From positions 34,716,354-34,780,353 of the forward strand of contig NC_065536.1 in NCBI RefSeq assembly GCF_932294415.1: a DNA stretch of 64,000 bases. The letters run 5' to 3'. Below, piece after piece: positions 1 to 13,200 of the stretch. The notes under the pieces were generated by a model. The model was not told the origin of the DNA. It made no database searches and saw nothing but the letters and a program-made list of their open reading frames with translations. This DNA comes from Quercus robur (Eukaryota; Streptophyta; Magnoliopsida; Fagales; Fagaceae). The position numbers were made by a program, and so were the translations under genes. The number at the start of each line of letters is the position of its first letter. Position 1 is the first letter of the stretch.

Positions 1-3000
1 CAATTTGTTCAAAAAATTAATCCATTATAAACATTTGACCATCATAGATTCATAATTTTTCATAGGGTTAGGTTAAATTTCTATCTTGTGTAACTTTTCT
101 CAATATTACACCACTTAAGAGCTTTCTATATATTGGATGGCTTTTTTTACAATCCCACTATTGTATTTGTATTGCATTGTCTCTTTATAGTTTATACCAT
201 CTATGCTTGCAAATATCAACATGATTGAAGATCAATAACTATTCCATCTTTCCATCAAAAAAAAACTATTCTATCTATAAAATGCTTAAATTTCAAGGTT
301 TTTTTTTTTTTTTTTTTTCTTTAAATTACATATAAAACTCACATTTATTAGTAAATTTTCTCACATTATGTACTGATTTAGAGGCGTATGATTTGGTGGC
401 TTCAGGTCTAGTATGGGCACATTAATTCTCATATACTTCACGCTCGCAATTAATAAAACAGTTTGATATTTGGAGGGTTGGTATGAAGCATCACTGATAT
501 GAATGTCATCGGATGAGGAAAAAAAACTGAACTATAGATTATCGTTTGCAATTTTAAGTTCTTGTGCTATTTCGATGGTGGAGTGGTGCTGCCTGCTGGT
601 CACTTCAACTACTTTGCTGAAAGATGAAAGATCAACAACATTATGGATACCATGCCATATGAAAATTTTTCATTCTCATTGGTCCAGCCGTTACTATTTG
701 CTCTTTCGTTTTCATTTTTAATCTTCAGGTGCCACAATCTTTGTAAATTATATAGGACACTAATGCTTGAAACTACAATTCGTTGTGATATAAAGTTTTG
801 TAAGGTCTGTATATTATGGATTATGGGAAGGTGTTGCATACATTAAAATTTTATCTCAAGCTCTACGCAAGATTTTTTTTAGATATAGTTTCAACTTATA
901 ACGTCCGAAACTTTTCACAAATTAGTAGAATGCAAATGGGTTTAAGTGACAACCCAATAGTCATGGGGTAGCTCCACTTGAAGCCCCCAAATTGGGGAAA
1001 AAATTATATATAATAGTTTTTATTTTATTATTTTTGTTTGACTCATTAAAATAAAATTTTGAACACTTAGATCCTAATTTTTTAAAACCCAGCAAAAATA
1101 AGTTTGAATTTAATCATCTTAATTATATCTTAACATTTTTAAACACACAAAAAAAAAAAAAAAAAAAAAAAAACCTTAATATCAAACTAATTTGATCTAA
1201 AATCTTTGAGAGGGGGGGGGGGGGGGGGGAGGGGGGAATAATAAGTCCAACAACAAAAGTAGAAATTTGTTAATATTAAACTTTAGAAAAAACTCGTTTA
1301 GATCTTAACATTGAAATATATCAATCAAATGGGAGATCAGTAGATAAATGATTGTTTGTCTGTGTATATTGAAAGAGATGTAACTCATAGGATTAATAAT
1401 GAAGATATCATGAAATAATTTCAAAATATGAAATATCGTAGAAGGCAATTGTAAAACTTCATGAATTTGGATTTTTATTTCTTATTTTTTTTTCTTTTTG
1501 GTGATGTCAATATATTCAAGTTCTCTTTTATTTTAAATTTTGTATAATTTATGTTTCTTATTAACCATCTTAGAAAATAGTCCTGGAGCCGCCATTGCCA
1601 ATAGTAATGGTATTTTTTATAATGTCCCATGTTTGTGATTTGAACTCCACTTCTCCCTCTACCATTATCTACCTATAAAAAAAAGGTTAGTAGAACATAT
1701 ATAAATGAAAATGTCAAAAGGTAATTTTTCAAATATGGTATGTTGCTATTGGACTTGATAACCATGGTTTTGAAATCCAAACCATTCAAATTAAGAACTG
1801 AAAATGGAGAAGTTCAAGATTTTTGAGATCAGATTAGGGTTGAATCGAGGTCGAACTAGGATTGAACTAAGGTCAAACTATGATGAAATCATAATTAATT
1901 TAATAATTATTAAAAATATAAATAAATATATTAATTATTAAAAATAGAAAAAATGACTAAAATAGTCCAAATAAATATAGAAATTTATCTTTCAGATGTA
2001 TTTTTCATATCATAAGTTTATAAATTTCATAAGGCAAATAAGAAATAGTAAATCCTAAGCAAACATAAATAGATATTAAGTTTCTCAGTCTTTAGAAATA
2101 CAAAGTACTATTGCATAAATAAGCAAATAAATTCCAAGTTATATATTGTTTCTTACAAAAACATTCAACTTCTTTCTCAAAAAAAAAAAAAATATATATA
2201 TATATATATATATCTTTTATATCATAATAGCGAGAAATATATAAGTAAATCTATTTAATAAAAACCTTCTTTTATTTTTTATTTAGAAAATTAGGGATAT
2301 GGATTTTTTTTTTCTTTTAGAAGAAAGTATAAATGTAGATTTCATGGTTAGGAGTTAAAAATCCTTTAGTTTTTATTTTTATTAATGTTATAAATATACT
2401 TGATGTCAATACTTTGTTATACACAAGAAAATAACATTAAAAAAAAAAAAAAAAATCATGTTATGAACATATTTTTTTATGTGTGTGTCTATATATATAG
2501 CTTAGCCCCCTTCCCCCCGAAGAAATTTTCTAACTCCGCCATTGGGTGAAAGTAGATGGGGAGTGAATATGGTGGCAGACTTTTTGTGCATATGTGAATT
2601 TGGGGTACTGATGGAATCAATCAAGAACTTTGACTCAAACTGAATTGTAATCGACTAACTTGACTGATCTAATCACCTGCTAAAGAAGAAAACCCTACCA
2701 ACAAAGGCCACCCAAAGGGGTGTGATTGCCAACACTATATTTTGTCCACCCTCAAATTTTGTGAAAATTTTCAAATTGATCCTAAAAATATCAAAAATAC
2801 ATTTTTAACCCTGAGATCGAGGAAATCATAATGATTGAGTTAATTTGTCCCACTTATATGTTCAAAATGTTCAATAGACCAATTTTATGAATTGAGAGGC
2901 CAAATTATGAAATGCCTGCCTTCTCCCAAACTTTGACAAAAGTCTGATCTGGTTCGATCAATTGTCAAACAAGCTCTTTCTTTGGAATACCAAATTCTAA

Positions 3001-3797
3001 TTTTTTGGTCAAGAAAAATTCAAGCTCATATGAAAGATAAATGAATTCCCTTTAAGGTGACTACTAGTAAGTTAGTTCAAACTTAAAATGAGCATGAGAT
3101 CGAAAAACATTGATAAACCAGCCAAAATGCTTAGCCATTTTTAAAGAGTGTCATTAAGCTTGATCACAATTTTTTTGGGATCAAATAATGTTCAGACAAT
3201 GTATGATTGAAGCAAATGAGATTTCGTTAGAGAATATTATGACAAGCTTTGATTTTAGAGCCTTGGAGAACAAAAATTCCACAAGTAAAGAGAACTAACG
3301 AAAATTCTAAAAGTGGAATTTTGGGCAAAATCTTGTGTTTTGTACCATATTCTCATGCTCATAGTTTGCCAAATCCAAGACAAAAGGCTACAAAGCTAGA
3401 ATATTTATAAAAAAGGAAGAGAAGAAACATTCTCTCCTCCTCAAGGAAACATAACTTGGGTTGTTGACAAGGAAGAAAACCCACTCTTGGAATTCTTGTT
3501 GTTATTGAGGTGAAGGCTAAGGAGGTCTCAAGATCAAGAGGTGTTGGAAATTCTATTTTGTTTTAAGATTTAGTGCATCTAGGTAAGATTTCCTAGAACC
3601 CTAATCTAAAATTCAAAGAGAGTATGCATTCTTTTAACATAGAAGTAGATCTTAATTAATCTTTCCCTGAACATTGTCGTCGCTAGATTTCAAATGAAAG
3701 ACCCCTCCTCCAAACACTTCATGAGTGTTGGACTTCGGAGGGTTTTATTTGGAGAAATATGTGTGAGTTGTGGATATTTAAATAGTGTGAGTGTGCG
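1..3797. other. Gene-free AT-rich repeat region
   Basis: I see no coding exon on either strand; the short open frames are stop-poor AT-rich noise without recognisable protein motifs. The stretch holds an A-run at 1149-1173, a G-run at 1212-1236 broken by one A, an (AT)n microsatellite near 2193-2213 and several T- and A-tracts. Two short related phrases built around CTCCGCCATTG (about 1585-1605 and 2520-2545) suggest scraps of one dispersed repeat. About 3380-3660 has a TATA-like block followed by purine-rich leader-like DNA that could be an old LTR, but no paired LTR is visible. Confidence 0.55.
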
Positions 3798-3803
3798 CAT
3801 TAG

Positions 3804-4162
3804 TGGGCCAAAATGGGGATATACCCCTTTTGCCTAAAAGTTCCAGCAAAATGCCCATTTTTTGAAACTATCTAGTGATATGCCCTTGTTTTGAAACTTA
3901 ATTTGTTTAAAATAGAGTTTCAGTAAGGAACTCGAGTTCCTTGAAAATTTTCAAGTGAAACTCGAGTTCCACAAATTTTTATTTATTTTTTATTTAGTTT
4001 GATTTGCCTATAACCCAATTTTCTAAAAATCGAGTTTTACATTGAAACTTAATTTTTAGAAACTCAAGTTTCAAAAACAGGGGTGTATCGCTAGATAGTT
4101 TCAGAAATGTGGCATTTTGCTAGAACTTTTGGGTGAAAGGGATATATCCCCATTTTGGCCCA
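3804..4162. mobile_element. MITE with ~75-bp terminal inverted repeats
   Basis: The ends form long imperfect inverted repeats. The left arm starts TGGGCCAAAATGGGGATATA, the right arm is its near-exact complement, and the similarity continues inward about 75 bp, through a block containing GAAACTATCTAG in both arms. A 6-bp direct repeat CATTAG abuts each side (3798-3803 and 4163-4168). The interior is AT-rich, has two CTCGAGTT motifs and no coding capacity. This is a non-autonomous DNA transposon. The superfamily is uncertain because the TSD length fits none of the common classes cleanly. Confidence 0.75.
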
Positions 4163-4168
4163 CATTAG

Positions 4169-5863
4169 TGAGTCCATTCATTATTTTTCCCCCTTTTTTA
4201 GAGTCGCCACTACCATCGGTTTTATAGGTGTGATTGATCACTTATGTCTAATCCATGTAGTACTTAATTAGCTAAGGCTTACCTTAAAAGTTCCTAAGCT
4301 AAATGGTAAGGAAAATGTCTTGCATTAAAAACATGGACCTTGCTCTTTATCCATCCACCGCATACCCAATTATCCATCTCTACAATCACCTTCTCAAATC
4401 TTGCACACTCATCTCACCCCAACAATCAAGTGGAAGACCCATGGATTAAGGAGTAGAGAACATCAAAATATTCCATTTCCAATAGTAGAAATCCGCCCTC
4501 ACGTAGGTGTTTAAGGCTAGCTACTCATCTTTGAATCTCTCAAAACTAGTTCAATCCCTAATCCCCATCTCTAAATTAACAAACCCTTCCTTCTTTTACC
4601 CCATTTTAAACACAAACCCAAATATGAAAAACCCTAATTCAAGTTGACCCACACCTCCTCTTTTAAACTTGTTCACTTGGTCATACCCAAACACCATCTT
4701 CACCGAGATGGCCTCCAACACCAAAATCCACAACTTGGCCGCTCTTCCTTTGATCTTTGATTCTATGGTCGTGTTTTTCATGATGATGAAAGTCTCAATA
4801 CCTCTGGTTGTGGGTTTTTGTGAAGTATCTAGAAGAAACACTAAGAAAGTAACAAGGAGAGAGAGAGAGAGAGAGAGGTAAAAAATAAGTGAAGAAGAGA
4901 AGAGGAGAAATAGACATAAAATATAATGAAAGAAAAACACATTTAACCCTCTTTTTAAAGGGAAAAAGGGGGAGACGGGTAATGACTCTTTGATAGAGGT
5001 CACTTCAGATGGGTAAAGTGGTAATTTTTCAAACCACAAGTGACAAAGAGATTTCTGACCTAACCACATGTAGGTAAACTACAATTACTCCATCTTAATT
5101 TATATATCACATAATGAGCATATTTTATTTTATGCATTTCATGCATAAATTAAATGATTGGATGAAAAAGTTCATAACATAACATAGCAGTTAATATCTC
5201 AAAGACTGATCTACGGATTAGGTGGAAGGGTGTTTAACACCTTTCCATCTTCTTAACCTAGTCTCTGTGAGCGACCGCGACCTCGACACACCAGTTTTGT
5301 TCTCAAACTAGGCCTAACCCGCGCAAACGGGTGGGATCGTGATGCTCAAAATGTCGAATTCACTGTAAAATGTACTCCTCTCTAGATTGAGGGTTTTACT
5401 CGTCATTTATTTAATTTAAATGGAAAAATAAGAAAACCTTCACTATAAAAAAATGCTTCTGTTGTATTATTATATATGACTATTTACATCAATTTCGTAA
5501 CAAAAATTTACAATGCTTTTTTAGTCCTAGATATAATCTAAGAAAGTAAATTACATTACGTTGTTTCCTAGTTACATTCTAAAAAATGTAAAATTGCACA
5601 TACAAGAGCCTAGTCTAGAACCCTCGATGTTGGTTTGAAAGCTAATTTATGAGATGGGAAGAGATTAAGCACCCATCTCACCTGGAAAAACCAGTCTCCT
5701 AGGTTAAGGTGGCCAATATCATGTCATGTCAAACAAATACAAACAATATATCATATAACATGTTAATTTGTAGGAATTGTAAACAGATATGTGTTGGGGA
5801 ATTTGACATAAAGAGAAACAAAAAGTGAAATTTGTTAGATAACAATTTAAGTGTAAAGAAAGC
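4169..5863. other. Gene-free interval with retroelement-leader-like debris
   Basis: No gene is supported. A phrase GAGTCGCCACTACC (4201-4214) and the block around 5215-5345, with a GTGTTTAACACCTTTCC motif and CG-rich ACCGCGACCTCGAC, resemble the untranslated leader of plant LTR retrotransposons. A related block lies at about 5655-5715. No LTR pair, primer-binding site or pol domain can be made out, so these are remnants at best. An (AG)n tract sits at 4857-4877. Confidence 0.35.
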
Positions 5864-5869
5864 ATGAAA

Positions 5870-6575
5870 GTAATAACATGTTCATCCAAGAAATTAATGT
5901 AAGCAAGGAATTCCTAGCCTAGACATGTTCATATAAGCATGTGATGGATAACAAAATCGTCATGTTATTTGTCATTAACATAATTGCAAAAGAAAAATTA
6001 CTTTTATACCTACCAATCATCCAAGCAATCATGAGAAGAACAAAGAAAATCACTCAGACATGTTCATCCAAGTATTTAAGCGAAAACCATAATGTTAATT
6101 AGACCTGTTCATCTAAGCATTCAAAAAAGAGAGAAATAACTACCTAGATAGGTTCATCTAAGCATGTTATGAAAAGCAAATAATAACTTAGAAGTGTATA
6201 TCTAAGCATGTGAAGGTTAATAGAGAATTGTCATGCTATTTGTCATCCACACAATTGCAAAGAGAAAAACAAAACATTTAAGCATATTTGATCATCCAAG
6301 CAATTATGAAAAAAAAAGTAAAGAAAAATTCCTTAGACATGTTCATCTAGAGAAAATCAAAATACTTATACATGTTCGTTTAAGCATTTAGAAAGGTAAA
6401 ACAACTATCTAGACATGTTCATCTAAGCATTCCAGAGAAATTTGCACATTAGCCTAGAAGTATTTGTCTAAGCATGTAAAAGGAATATCGATGAGATATA
6501 TAGACATGTTCATCCAAGCATGTTATGAAAGAAAAAAAATAATGACTTGGAAGCATTTATTCAAGCATGTGAAAA
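5870..6575 (+). repeat. Degenerate ~45-bp tandem/interspersed repeat
   Basis: About a dozen units share a core close to AGACATGTTCATCTAAGCAT, recurring roughly every 35-60 bp (for example near 5923, 6056, 6104, 6146, 6334, 6412, 6501), separated by A-rich spacers. Copies differ from one another by substitutions and small indels, so this is an old array. No open frame runs through it. It could be the decayed interior of a retroelement leader or an abandoned minisatellite. Confidence 0.7.
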
Positions 6576-6825
6576 AACTTAAAGAACATAATTAACTACT
6601 AACCAGCACAGAGCATAAATTAAAAGGGGAAGTGATCACTTAAAGGGCTAGGGAGAAAACAAGGAAGTACTAAACTACAACCAAAGTAAGAACAATGGTT
6701 GCACAACAACTTTTCTTTTCTTCTTTCTCCTTAGCTCTCCAGAGGGAATTGGGGTGCAGAAAATGGAAGAGGTCTTCTCTATTTATAGGGGAAGGGATGG
6801 CTTAACTTTAAAGCTAAGTTATTAG

Positions 6826-7560
6826 CTTTCTTCTGAAACTGAGGGAGGAGATAAACTTGTTTAAATAAGCTGAAACGAATTTGGTGTTGATCCCTATTTG
6901 AATTTTGAAAGGAAGTTGAAGATGATGACGCTGAACTTGTGTTATCTTATGTACCTGTTTCATATTTTAGCTCTAAATTTCTGCTCAAAATTCCAATTGA
7001 TTCGGGATTGGTGATTTTTGAAAGAAAATTCAATTCTCTACAACTTTTCCAGAAATAGAGAAAACCAAATTTCAACATTTTCTAGGCCAAAAAGGCGATT
7101 CAAGTTACTGCTAAAATAGTAACGTCTTGTGAGCATTTTTTTGTTTTTTGAAATCTTTCATAGAATGTATCTGTTTCTCTATCCAACTTATTTTTCAAAA
7201 GCTTTCGTCTGAAGTTAAGGGAAGGGATAAGCCTATTAGATAAGCTTGAACAGATTTGATGTTGATCCCCATTTGAAATTTTGAAAGAAAATTGAAGATG
7301 ATGCTGAATTTGTGTTATTTTTTGCACTTGTTTCGTATTTTGGCTATAACTTTCTGCTAAAAATTTAAATTGATTCGGGATTGGTGTTTTTCGGAAAGGA
7401 AATTCAATTCTCTACAACTTTTCTAGAAATAGAAAAAAATCAAATTTCAACGTTTTCCTTGCCAAAAATGCGATTCAAGTTGCTGCTGAGAATAATAACC
7501 TTTTTTTGACCATTTTTTTGTTTTTTCTGAATTTTTTCATGGATCATATCTTTTTCTATC
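6826..7560 (+). repeat. Diverged 373-bp tandem duplication
   Basis: Two copies lie head to tail, about 6826-7190 and 7199-7560. The anchor GATTCGGGATTGG occurs at 6999 and again at 7372, giving a 373-bp period. Both copies share, in order, a GTTGATCCC block, a GTGTTAT block, the anchor, CAATTCTCTACAACTTTT and GCGATTCAAGTT. The copies are well diverged. No coding potential is seen. The flanks (a TATTTATAGGGG box at 6780-6791) look like LTR or leader sequence. Confidence 0.8.
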
Positions 7561-8298
7561 TCCAAATTTTTTTTTTTTTTAAAGAGTAGATAAGATGCCA
7601 TAAAGGAAAACATTTTTTATTATTTCTTTAAAAAAATGAAGTAAAATGAAATCCAATAAAAAATCACACTTAATTAATTTTAAATTAATTTTTGTGAGAA
7701 CCAACCAAAATTAGGTGTTTAAAATAGGACATAGGGCCTCTTGTGTAGGTGTGCCATGATCATTGAAAATTGTTTGTATGATAATTTTTGATCAGGTGGT
7801 CCGATCAAAGTCCATGACATACCATTGTGATTGTTAGAGCATCAAGATTTGTTTTACATCACAAATCTGAAGATTTACTTGTTGAAATTACGATCATGCC
7901 CTTGGTGCAACATTAATGTTTTCCCCTTAATATTGGTTAAATGCAAGTTGTTAAGTGGAGTGTCTAGTGTCTACAGCCTCTAGATTCAAATCTCAAATTT
8001 GTAGACTGAGTCCTTATCATTTTGATTTCTTTTCTTAGATTATAAATAAGTAAGAAAGCAATGTATCTATTTCTTTCTTTATAGTGTAACTAGGACCAAA
8101 ACCTTTTTATTATTTATTATATATATATATATATATTTAGATTGTATCCATTCGCTCCATGACAATTGTTCTTTATCATCAAATCAAGATACCAATTAGT
8201 TTTTAGCGTAGACAGGGTTCGATTTCCATATTTTTTATTCAGCAACAAGAAACTATCAAAATGCATATTAATTATGTTAGGATGAAAAAATAGAAATC
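7561..8298. other. Gene-free interval
   Basis: AT-rich DNA with no supported gene. It contains a T-tract near 7567 and an (AT)n microsatellite at about 8118-8137. I see nothing else that can be named. Confidence 0.5.
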
Positions 8299-8399
8299 CT
8301 AATTCCATTGTGTTGCTCTTGCTCTTGCTAAATTTGCTTAACACTTATTAATTATTATTATTATTTTTTTGAGATGCAAGAGCAACACAATGGAATTAG
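8299..8399. repeat. Perfect 24-bp inverted repeat (hairpin)
   Basis: The arm at 8299-8322, beginning CTAATTCCATTGTGTTGCTC, is the exact reverse complement of 8376-8399, with a 53-bp AT-rich loop. A transcript would fold into a long perfect stem. No coding frame or TE terminus is evident next to it. It may be a young snap-back duplication or a small-RNA-like hairpin; the sequence alone does not decide. Confidence 0.85.
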
Positions 8400-9238
8400 A
8401 GATGCAGTTTTTTAGTGATTTATTTATTTATCTAAAAAAATGGATAAAAAAATACTATTATATAGAAAAAGTGAGATTTTTCTGAAAAGTATACATTAGC
8501 AAATAAGTTTTTATTAAAAAAATCAAACATACACTGAAAATGAAATTAAGAGAAAAGAAAGAAAGTAAACAATGAGCATTAGAAGAGATAGATAGTACAA
8601 ATAAAATCCAAATAAAACATATTCTAAAAATGAAATAAAGAAAGACTATACCGGTACACCCATTATGTCATCATATCTTGTATAAAAAAACAAGAATCAA
8701 ATAAAGTAAAATAAAAGTGGTAAAACCAAAAAAAAAAATAAAAAAGAGAAAGAAATAAAAATAGTAGGTATAGTTGAAAAACAAATGAATGAATGAGCAT
8801 AGAAAGCAAAGCAAAAAGGAAAGGTGGAGAGTCCACAATAATTGGCATCAAATGCTTATTGGGATTCGCACTGTTGCTGAATTCCAAGATCTGCTACAAT
8901 AATAAAAGTTTTTGTATATTTTATTACTATTTCGGACTTTTTTGTTTTTAGTAGTAGTACTAGACTACTAGTTGTTGTATAATAGAAAAAAGGGGGTCTC
9001 AAATGAAACCTTTTATGGTTCCCCCCCTTACTTTTGTTTCAGCTTCCTATTGGCGGAGCTCTGAGCAATCTGTTTGTCTCTCTCTTCTTTACTTTACTTT
9101 ACTTACTTTACTTTACTATACTATTCTCCATTACTACTACTACTAAATTAAAAAAGACTAGTGACTCCTGCGTAGTGTGAATGAAATAGAAGCTAGAAAG
9201 AAAGAAAGAAAGAAAGAAAGAAAAGCTATTACTATTGC

Positions 9239-9245
9239 TATATAA
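9239..9245 (+). promoter_or_regulatory. Candidate TATA box of the SANT/DUF3755 gene
   Basis: TATATAA lies downstream of a GAAA microsatellite (about 9198-9222) and upstream of a pyrimidine-rich CTCTTTCTCTCTC stretch at 9360, typical of a plant 5' leader. It is about 530 bp before the chosen ATG. The transcription start is inferred, not seen. Confidence 0.35.
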
Positions 9246-9496
9246 CCATAAGCTGGGTAGAGTCGAAGTGAAAGAGAGAGAGGAAAAAAAAAAAAAAACA
9301 AAAGGCTCAACAGCCAATTAGGTCTTCGTCGGAAAGTTGCACACAAAAAGGTAGCGCCTTCTCTTTCTCTCTCTTACTCTCTTACCACCATTTCTATTAT
9401 AATATTAATATTATTATTATATATTGCTTATTCTTTGCCATTTGGTTTTCCTTTTAGAGCTTCTTCGCTTCTATACCTCTAAACCGAGACGACTAG

Positions 9497-9710
9497 ATGC
9501 TTCAGCTGAGTTGAGCTTTAGGGTTTTGGAGCTATGGAGTGTGGAATTTTGAGTAATTTGGTTTATTGGTGAGGAATTATGGACGATATGATTCTGGGAA
9601 TTTCATGAGTTTGAGTTGAGGCCAAAAAAAAAAAAAAATTTTTTTTTTTTTTTTTTTCTCAATTTGGGTACCAAATTTTATTTGAGGTTTTTTCTAGGGT
9701 AACGATGTGA
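9497..9710 (+). promoter_or_regulatory. Cluster of four upstream ORFs in the 5' leader
   Basis: Ahead of the main ATG at 9773 there are four short ATG-initiated frames: 9497-9514 (5 codons), 9534-9572 (12 codons), 9579-9608 (9 codons) and 9705-9710, a minimal ATG-TGA start-stop. If transcription starts upstream of 9497, as the leader composition suggests, ribosomes must pass or reinitiate after each of these. That would lower translation of the main frame and make it conditional. A 5'-UTR intron could remove some of them; long A and T tracts at 9624-9658 leave that open. Confidence 0.5.
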
Positions 9711-9772
9711 AGAAGTTGAAAAGCGTGGAAAGATTTTTTGGGGAAAAAAAAAGAAGAAGTGGGGGTTGTAGT

Positions 9773-10260
9773 ATGAATCGGGAAGCGGGGGCGTCGGCGA
9801 TATCATTTCAGTGTGATTCAGGGACAATGAATAGCAGCAACACTTCTGAAATGATTCAGTTAGGGAATTACTTTGTGATGAACACTAACGCTAATACCAC
9901 CGGTGTTGGAGGTGGAAACATGCTATTTTCTTCTGGGAATTCTTCTAACAATCATCCCCTCATCACTCACCAGCCATTAGCTTCGTCTCTTCTTCTCGAT
10001 TCTGTGCCCGGCCTCGGCCTCAAACACGACACCGGATTGGCTGTCGAGTGGTCCCTTGAGGAACAGTACAAATTGGAGCAAGGCCTTGAAAAGTATCTTA
10101 TTCATAACTCCTCTTCTTTTAATTTTTTTAATTTTTTTTTTGTTCGTATACCATGTTTTTAGTTATAGGAGTTGAATAGCAAACTGTATACTCGTCTTGT
10201 CTCTACTTTTTTTATTTCTTGCTATTTTACTTCATGCTGTTCTGGTTCTATATTTGCTGC

Positions 10261-10292
<32 letters not shown>

Positions 10293-13200
10293 CTGTTTTT
10301 GCTTTTGTTAACCATTTGGAACTGTTCCTTTCGAAATTTTGAGGGGGATTGATCTCATCAGTTTGTTGAATACTTGTACCTTGTAGTCTTTGATTCGGAT
10401 GTTTTAAAGTTTACAGATGACATACACATGATTAGTTCAATATTTGGCAAAAGCTTCAAACATGATAACTTTTATTGTGGATAAAAAATTCATATGATTT
10501 GCCTCTTGTGGAATGAATTTGCAACCTCAGTTATTATTGTATATTCATTATACAGTGCCGTAAAATTCTTAGAATTCATCACGTTGATTTTTTTTTTTTT
10601 TTTTTTTTTTTCATAGCTTCAATTCTTGCTTAAGATGTTGTAAAGTCTTGTTGCTCTTTGCCAATTTTATGAACATTTTTTAGATTTTTTTTTTTTTGCT
10701 TGAAATATTAATATTGGGTAAGCTTTGCTATGGTCGCTTTGTTTCTATACATCTGTTGGATACTTGTCATAGTAACTTCTTATAATTTGGTATCTTTTGA
10801 ACTTCTTCCACTCCTATATCTTTGTTTTTACTTTCTCCATGTTTTGGTGTTTGATATTCATTATTGTTGGTGGTTTAACTCTACAGATATGCTGATGAAC
10901 CTAGTATAATGAGGTATATCAAAATTGCCGCCACATTGCGGGAAAAAACTGTTCGTGATGTTGCTTTGAGGTGTAGGTGGATGACGGTAAGCTCTTCATT
11001 AAATTGATTTGTCTTAAGTATTGATAGGTAATATTTGCATCTTTGCTATGTATGTATATAACTTTGGGTGCTTCTATGATGAGAGTATGTTATTTTCTCC
11101 TATCATCATATGCAATCATGTGGTTGGTTCTCCGGAGTCCATTCAACTAAAAGTTTTTATTAAAGGGAATTATTCAGTGAGAGTCAAGAATTATGAAATT
11201 TAATGGGCTACAGTCACTCCCCACCCTTCCTCATCTTGTAATACACGTTGACTTACAAGTGTCACTTGTCTCCTAGTAACCACATTTATGCTTCAAATCC
11301 ATTTTTAATGTTTTAAGTTTGAACATTAGGCTGTAATCCACTAATCCTTTAGTAATATTTGTTCACACTTAAAACCAAATGATTAAGAACTATAGTGACC
11401 AATGATGAATCTGCTCTTGTTTGTTCATGATTTTCCACATGTGGATAATAGTTGAGGGCATGTTGCTCTTAGCTTTAATCATTTTTGAACCATGCATGTG
11501 ATGCAGGCAGCTAGAAACCAGTTTTGTTTTATTTATTGGGTTTTATTTGAGTTTAGAAATTTGGTTTGGGCTTAGTTATTGAGGCCTAAGGAGTCCAACT
11601 CCTAGTGTGAAGTTAGTATTAGTCATATATTTTGTGCTATTAGGAATGCATGAAAAATTGAGAATGCAAAAAAAAACCCTAACATTAAGTGTTAGTTTGG
11701 ATAGCGCGTTTCAGTGCGGCTGTGTTTTTTTAGTGGGTCCATGGGCACTGTTCATGGGACCCGCAAGTACGGAAAAATGCAAACAGATCCTAAGTGAAAT
11801 ATTCTGATAGGCATTCCGAGGGGGCTGATAGAGTGTCTATCAGCATTCCCATGGCAGAATGGGGGCCAATTTTCTATGGCAGCTCCTTACTCCCATGCAC
11901 GTGATTCAACCCTAAGATGGTAGTTTGGAGCTCATTTGTATGAGATAACAAGAGTTGCACATGTTAGGGTTAGTCAGTTATGAGGATATAGACCAGTTTG
12001 AGTTAGTTAGGGATGAAGCACATGTAGCACATTAATCATTTGTAAATCCTTTTGAGCACATGTAGAATTAGTAAGCCAATGATATTGAGCCATGTGGGCC
12101 AATTAGAATAAGGCAGGTGATGTATAATTAAATGTTTGTATTTGTAACTCTCATTTAGGACTTTGAATGATGAATTGCACACTTTTGTGCTTAGACTAGT
12201 GATCAGTCTTTCTTGGAGGGAGAGGCTCTCTCAAAGTAGTTTCATTTAGAGAAGGTGACCTTTTTAACCACTAATCTTCATGCATTCCATTCATTCAAGA
12301 ATCATCATCAAACACTTGCACCATCCTAATTCCTAAGCCACACCCAGATTCCCCAAGGCCTAAATACCTAAACCTAGCCTTCAGCCCATCAAGCATTCGT
12401 ATCCCACTCCAAGATTCACTTGTAACCGAAACTTTAAAATCCTTTAAACTCAAAAATTCCACCTTTTATATCAAGATTCCGCTTAAATCTCAACCCCTTG
12501 GGGTTGGCTCAAGTGGTCAGGGCCTTGGGCTTGGTGGTATGCTCCATCCAAGTCTAAGGTTCAAATCCCCAGAGTGCAAAAAATTTCTAGGGGCCACGTC
12601 CCATTGGCGAAGCCGATGACTTACCAGATTTGTGTGATGTGGGCGCGTTACATGGGTCTGGGGTTTAACGGGGTAAAAAGACACTATGCTCTGCACAGTC
12701 TCTGGGGTTCCTCATCATCAAAAAGATTCCACTTAAATCTCCTTAAGAACAACAACCCCCAATTGTGTCCTTATCAAATGTTATTATAGTAGCTATCCCC
12801 AATGGTCAAAGGTACAATTGTACAACTTGCCAACACGATTTCAAGCCACCAAAGTCCATTGACACCATCATCATCCATTTAGACAAGATTCCAGGAACTT
12901 TGTTTGGCATTGATGAGCTAAAAAAAACCGTGGCCATCCTTATGAATGATCGTTGAGGACCACAACGAGAAATCATAGTGGAGGAAACTTAAGCATTCAA
13001 TGCCTAAAGCCGATCAAGATCATGTTTTTTAAGTTCCATTCCTTATTGGATTTACAAGGCCTGCTGATTCTTTCATTACTATCACACCCTGATGCACCAA
13101 AGAATCTTCACGGCCTTATTTTATATGGAGGCAGAAGCTTTAGTGTGGTTCCAAGATGTGGAAAGCATAGGCTTATTGATGGATTGGGAGATTTTTGTAG

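Noticed and set aside
4596-5069. 157-codon minus-strand frame with a hydrophobic Leu/Ser stretch
   Set aside because: The hydrophobic part is the translation of an AG/CT microsatellite; no family resemblance and no promoter context.
9707-9772. N-terminal extension of the SANT/DUF3755 protein
   Set aside because: The extension begins at GTG, not ATG, and directly overlaps the ATG-TGA minimal uORF; the ATG at 9773 is the first in-frame one.
11687-11800. Possible small MITE (GTTAGTTTGGATAGCG ... CAAACAGATCCTAA)
   Set aside because: The ends are only loosely complementary and I found no target-site duplication, so it is not listed as an element.
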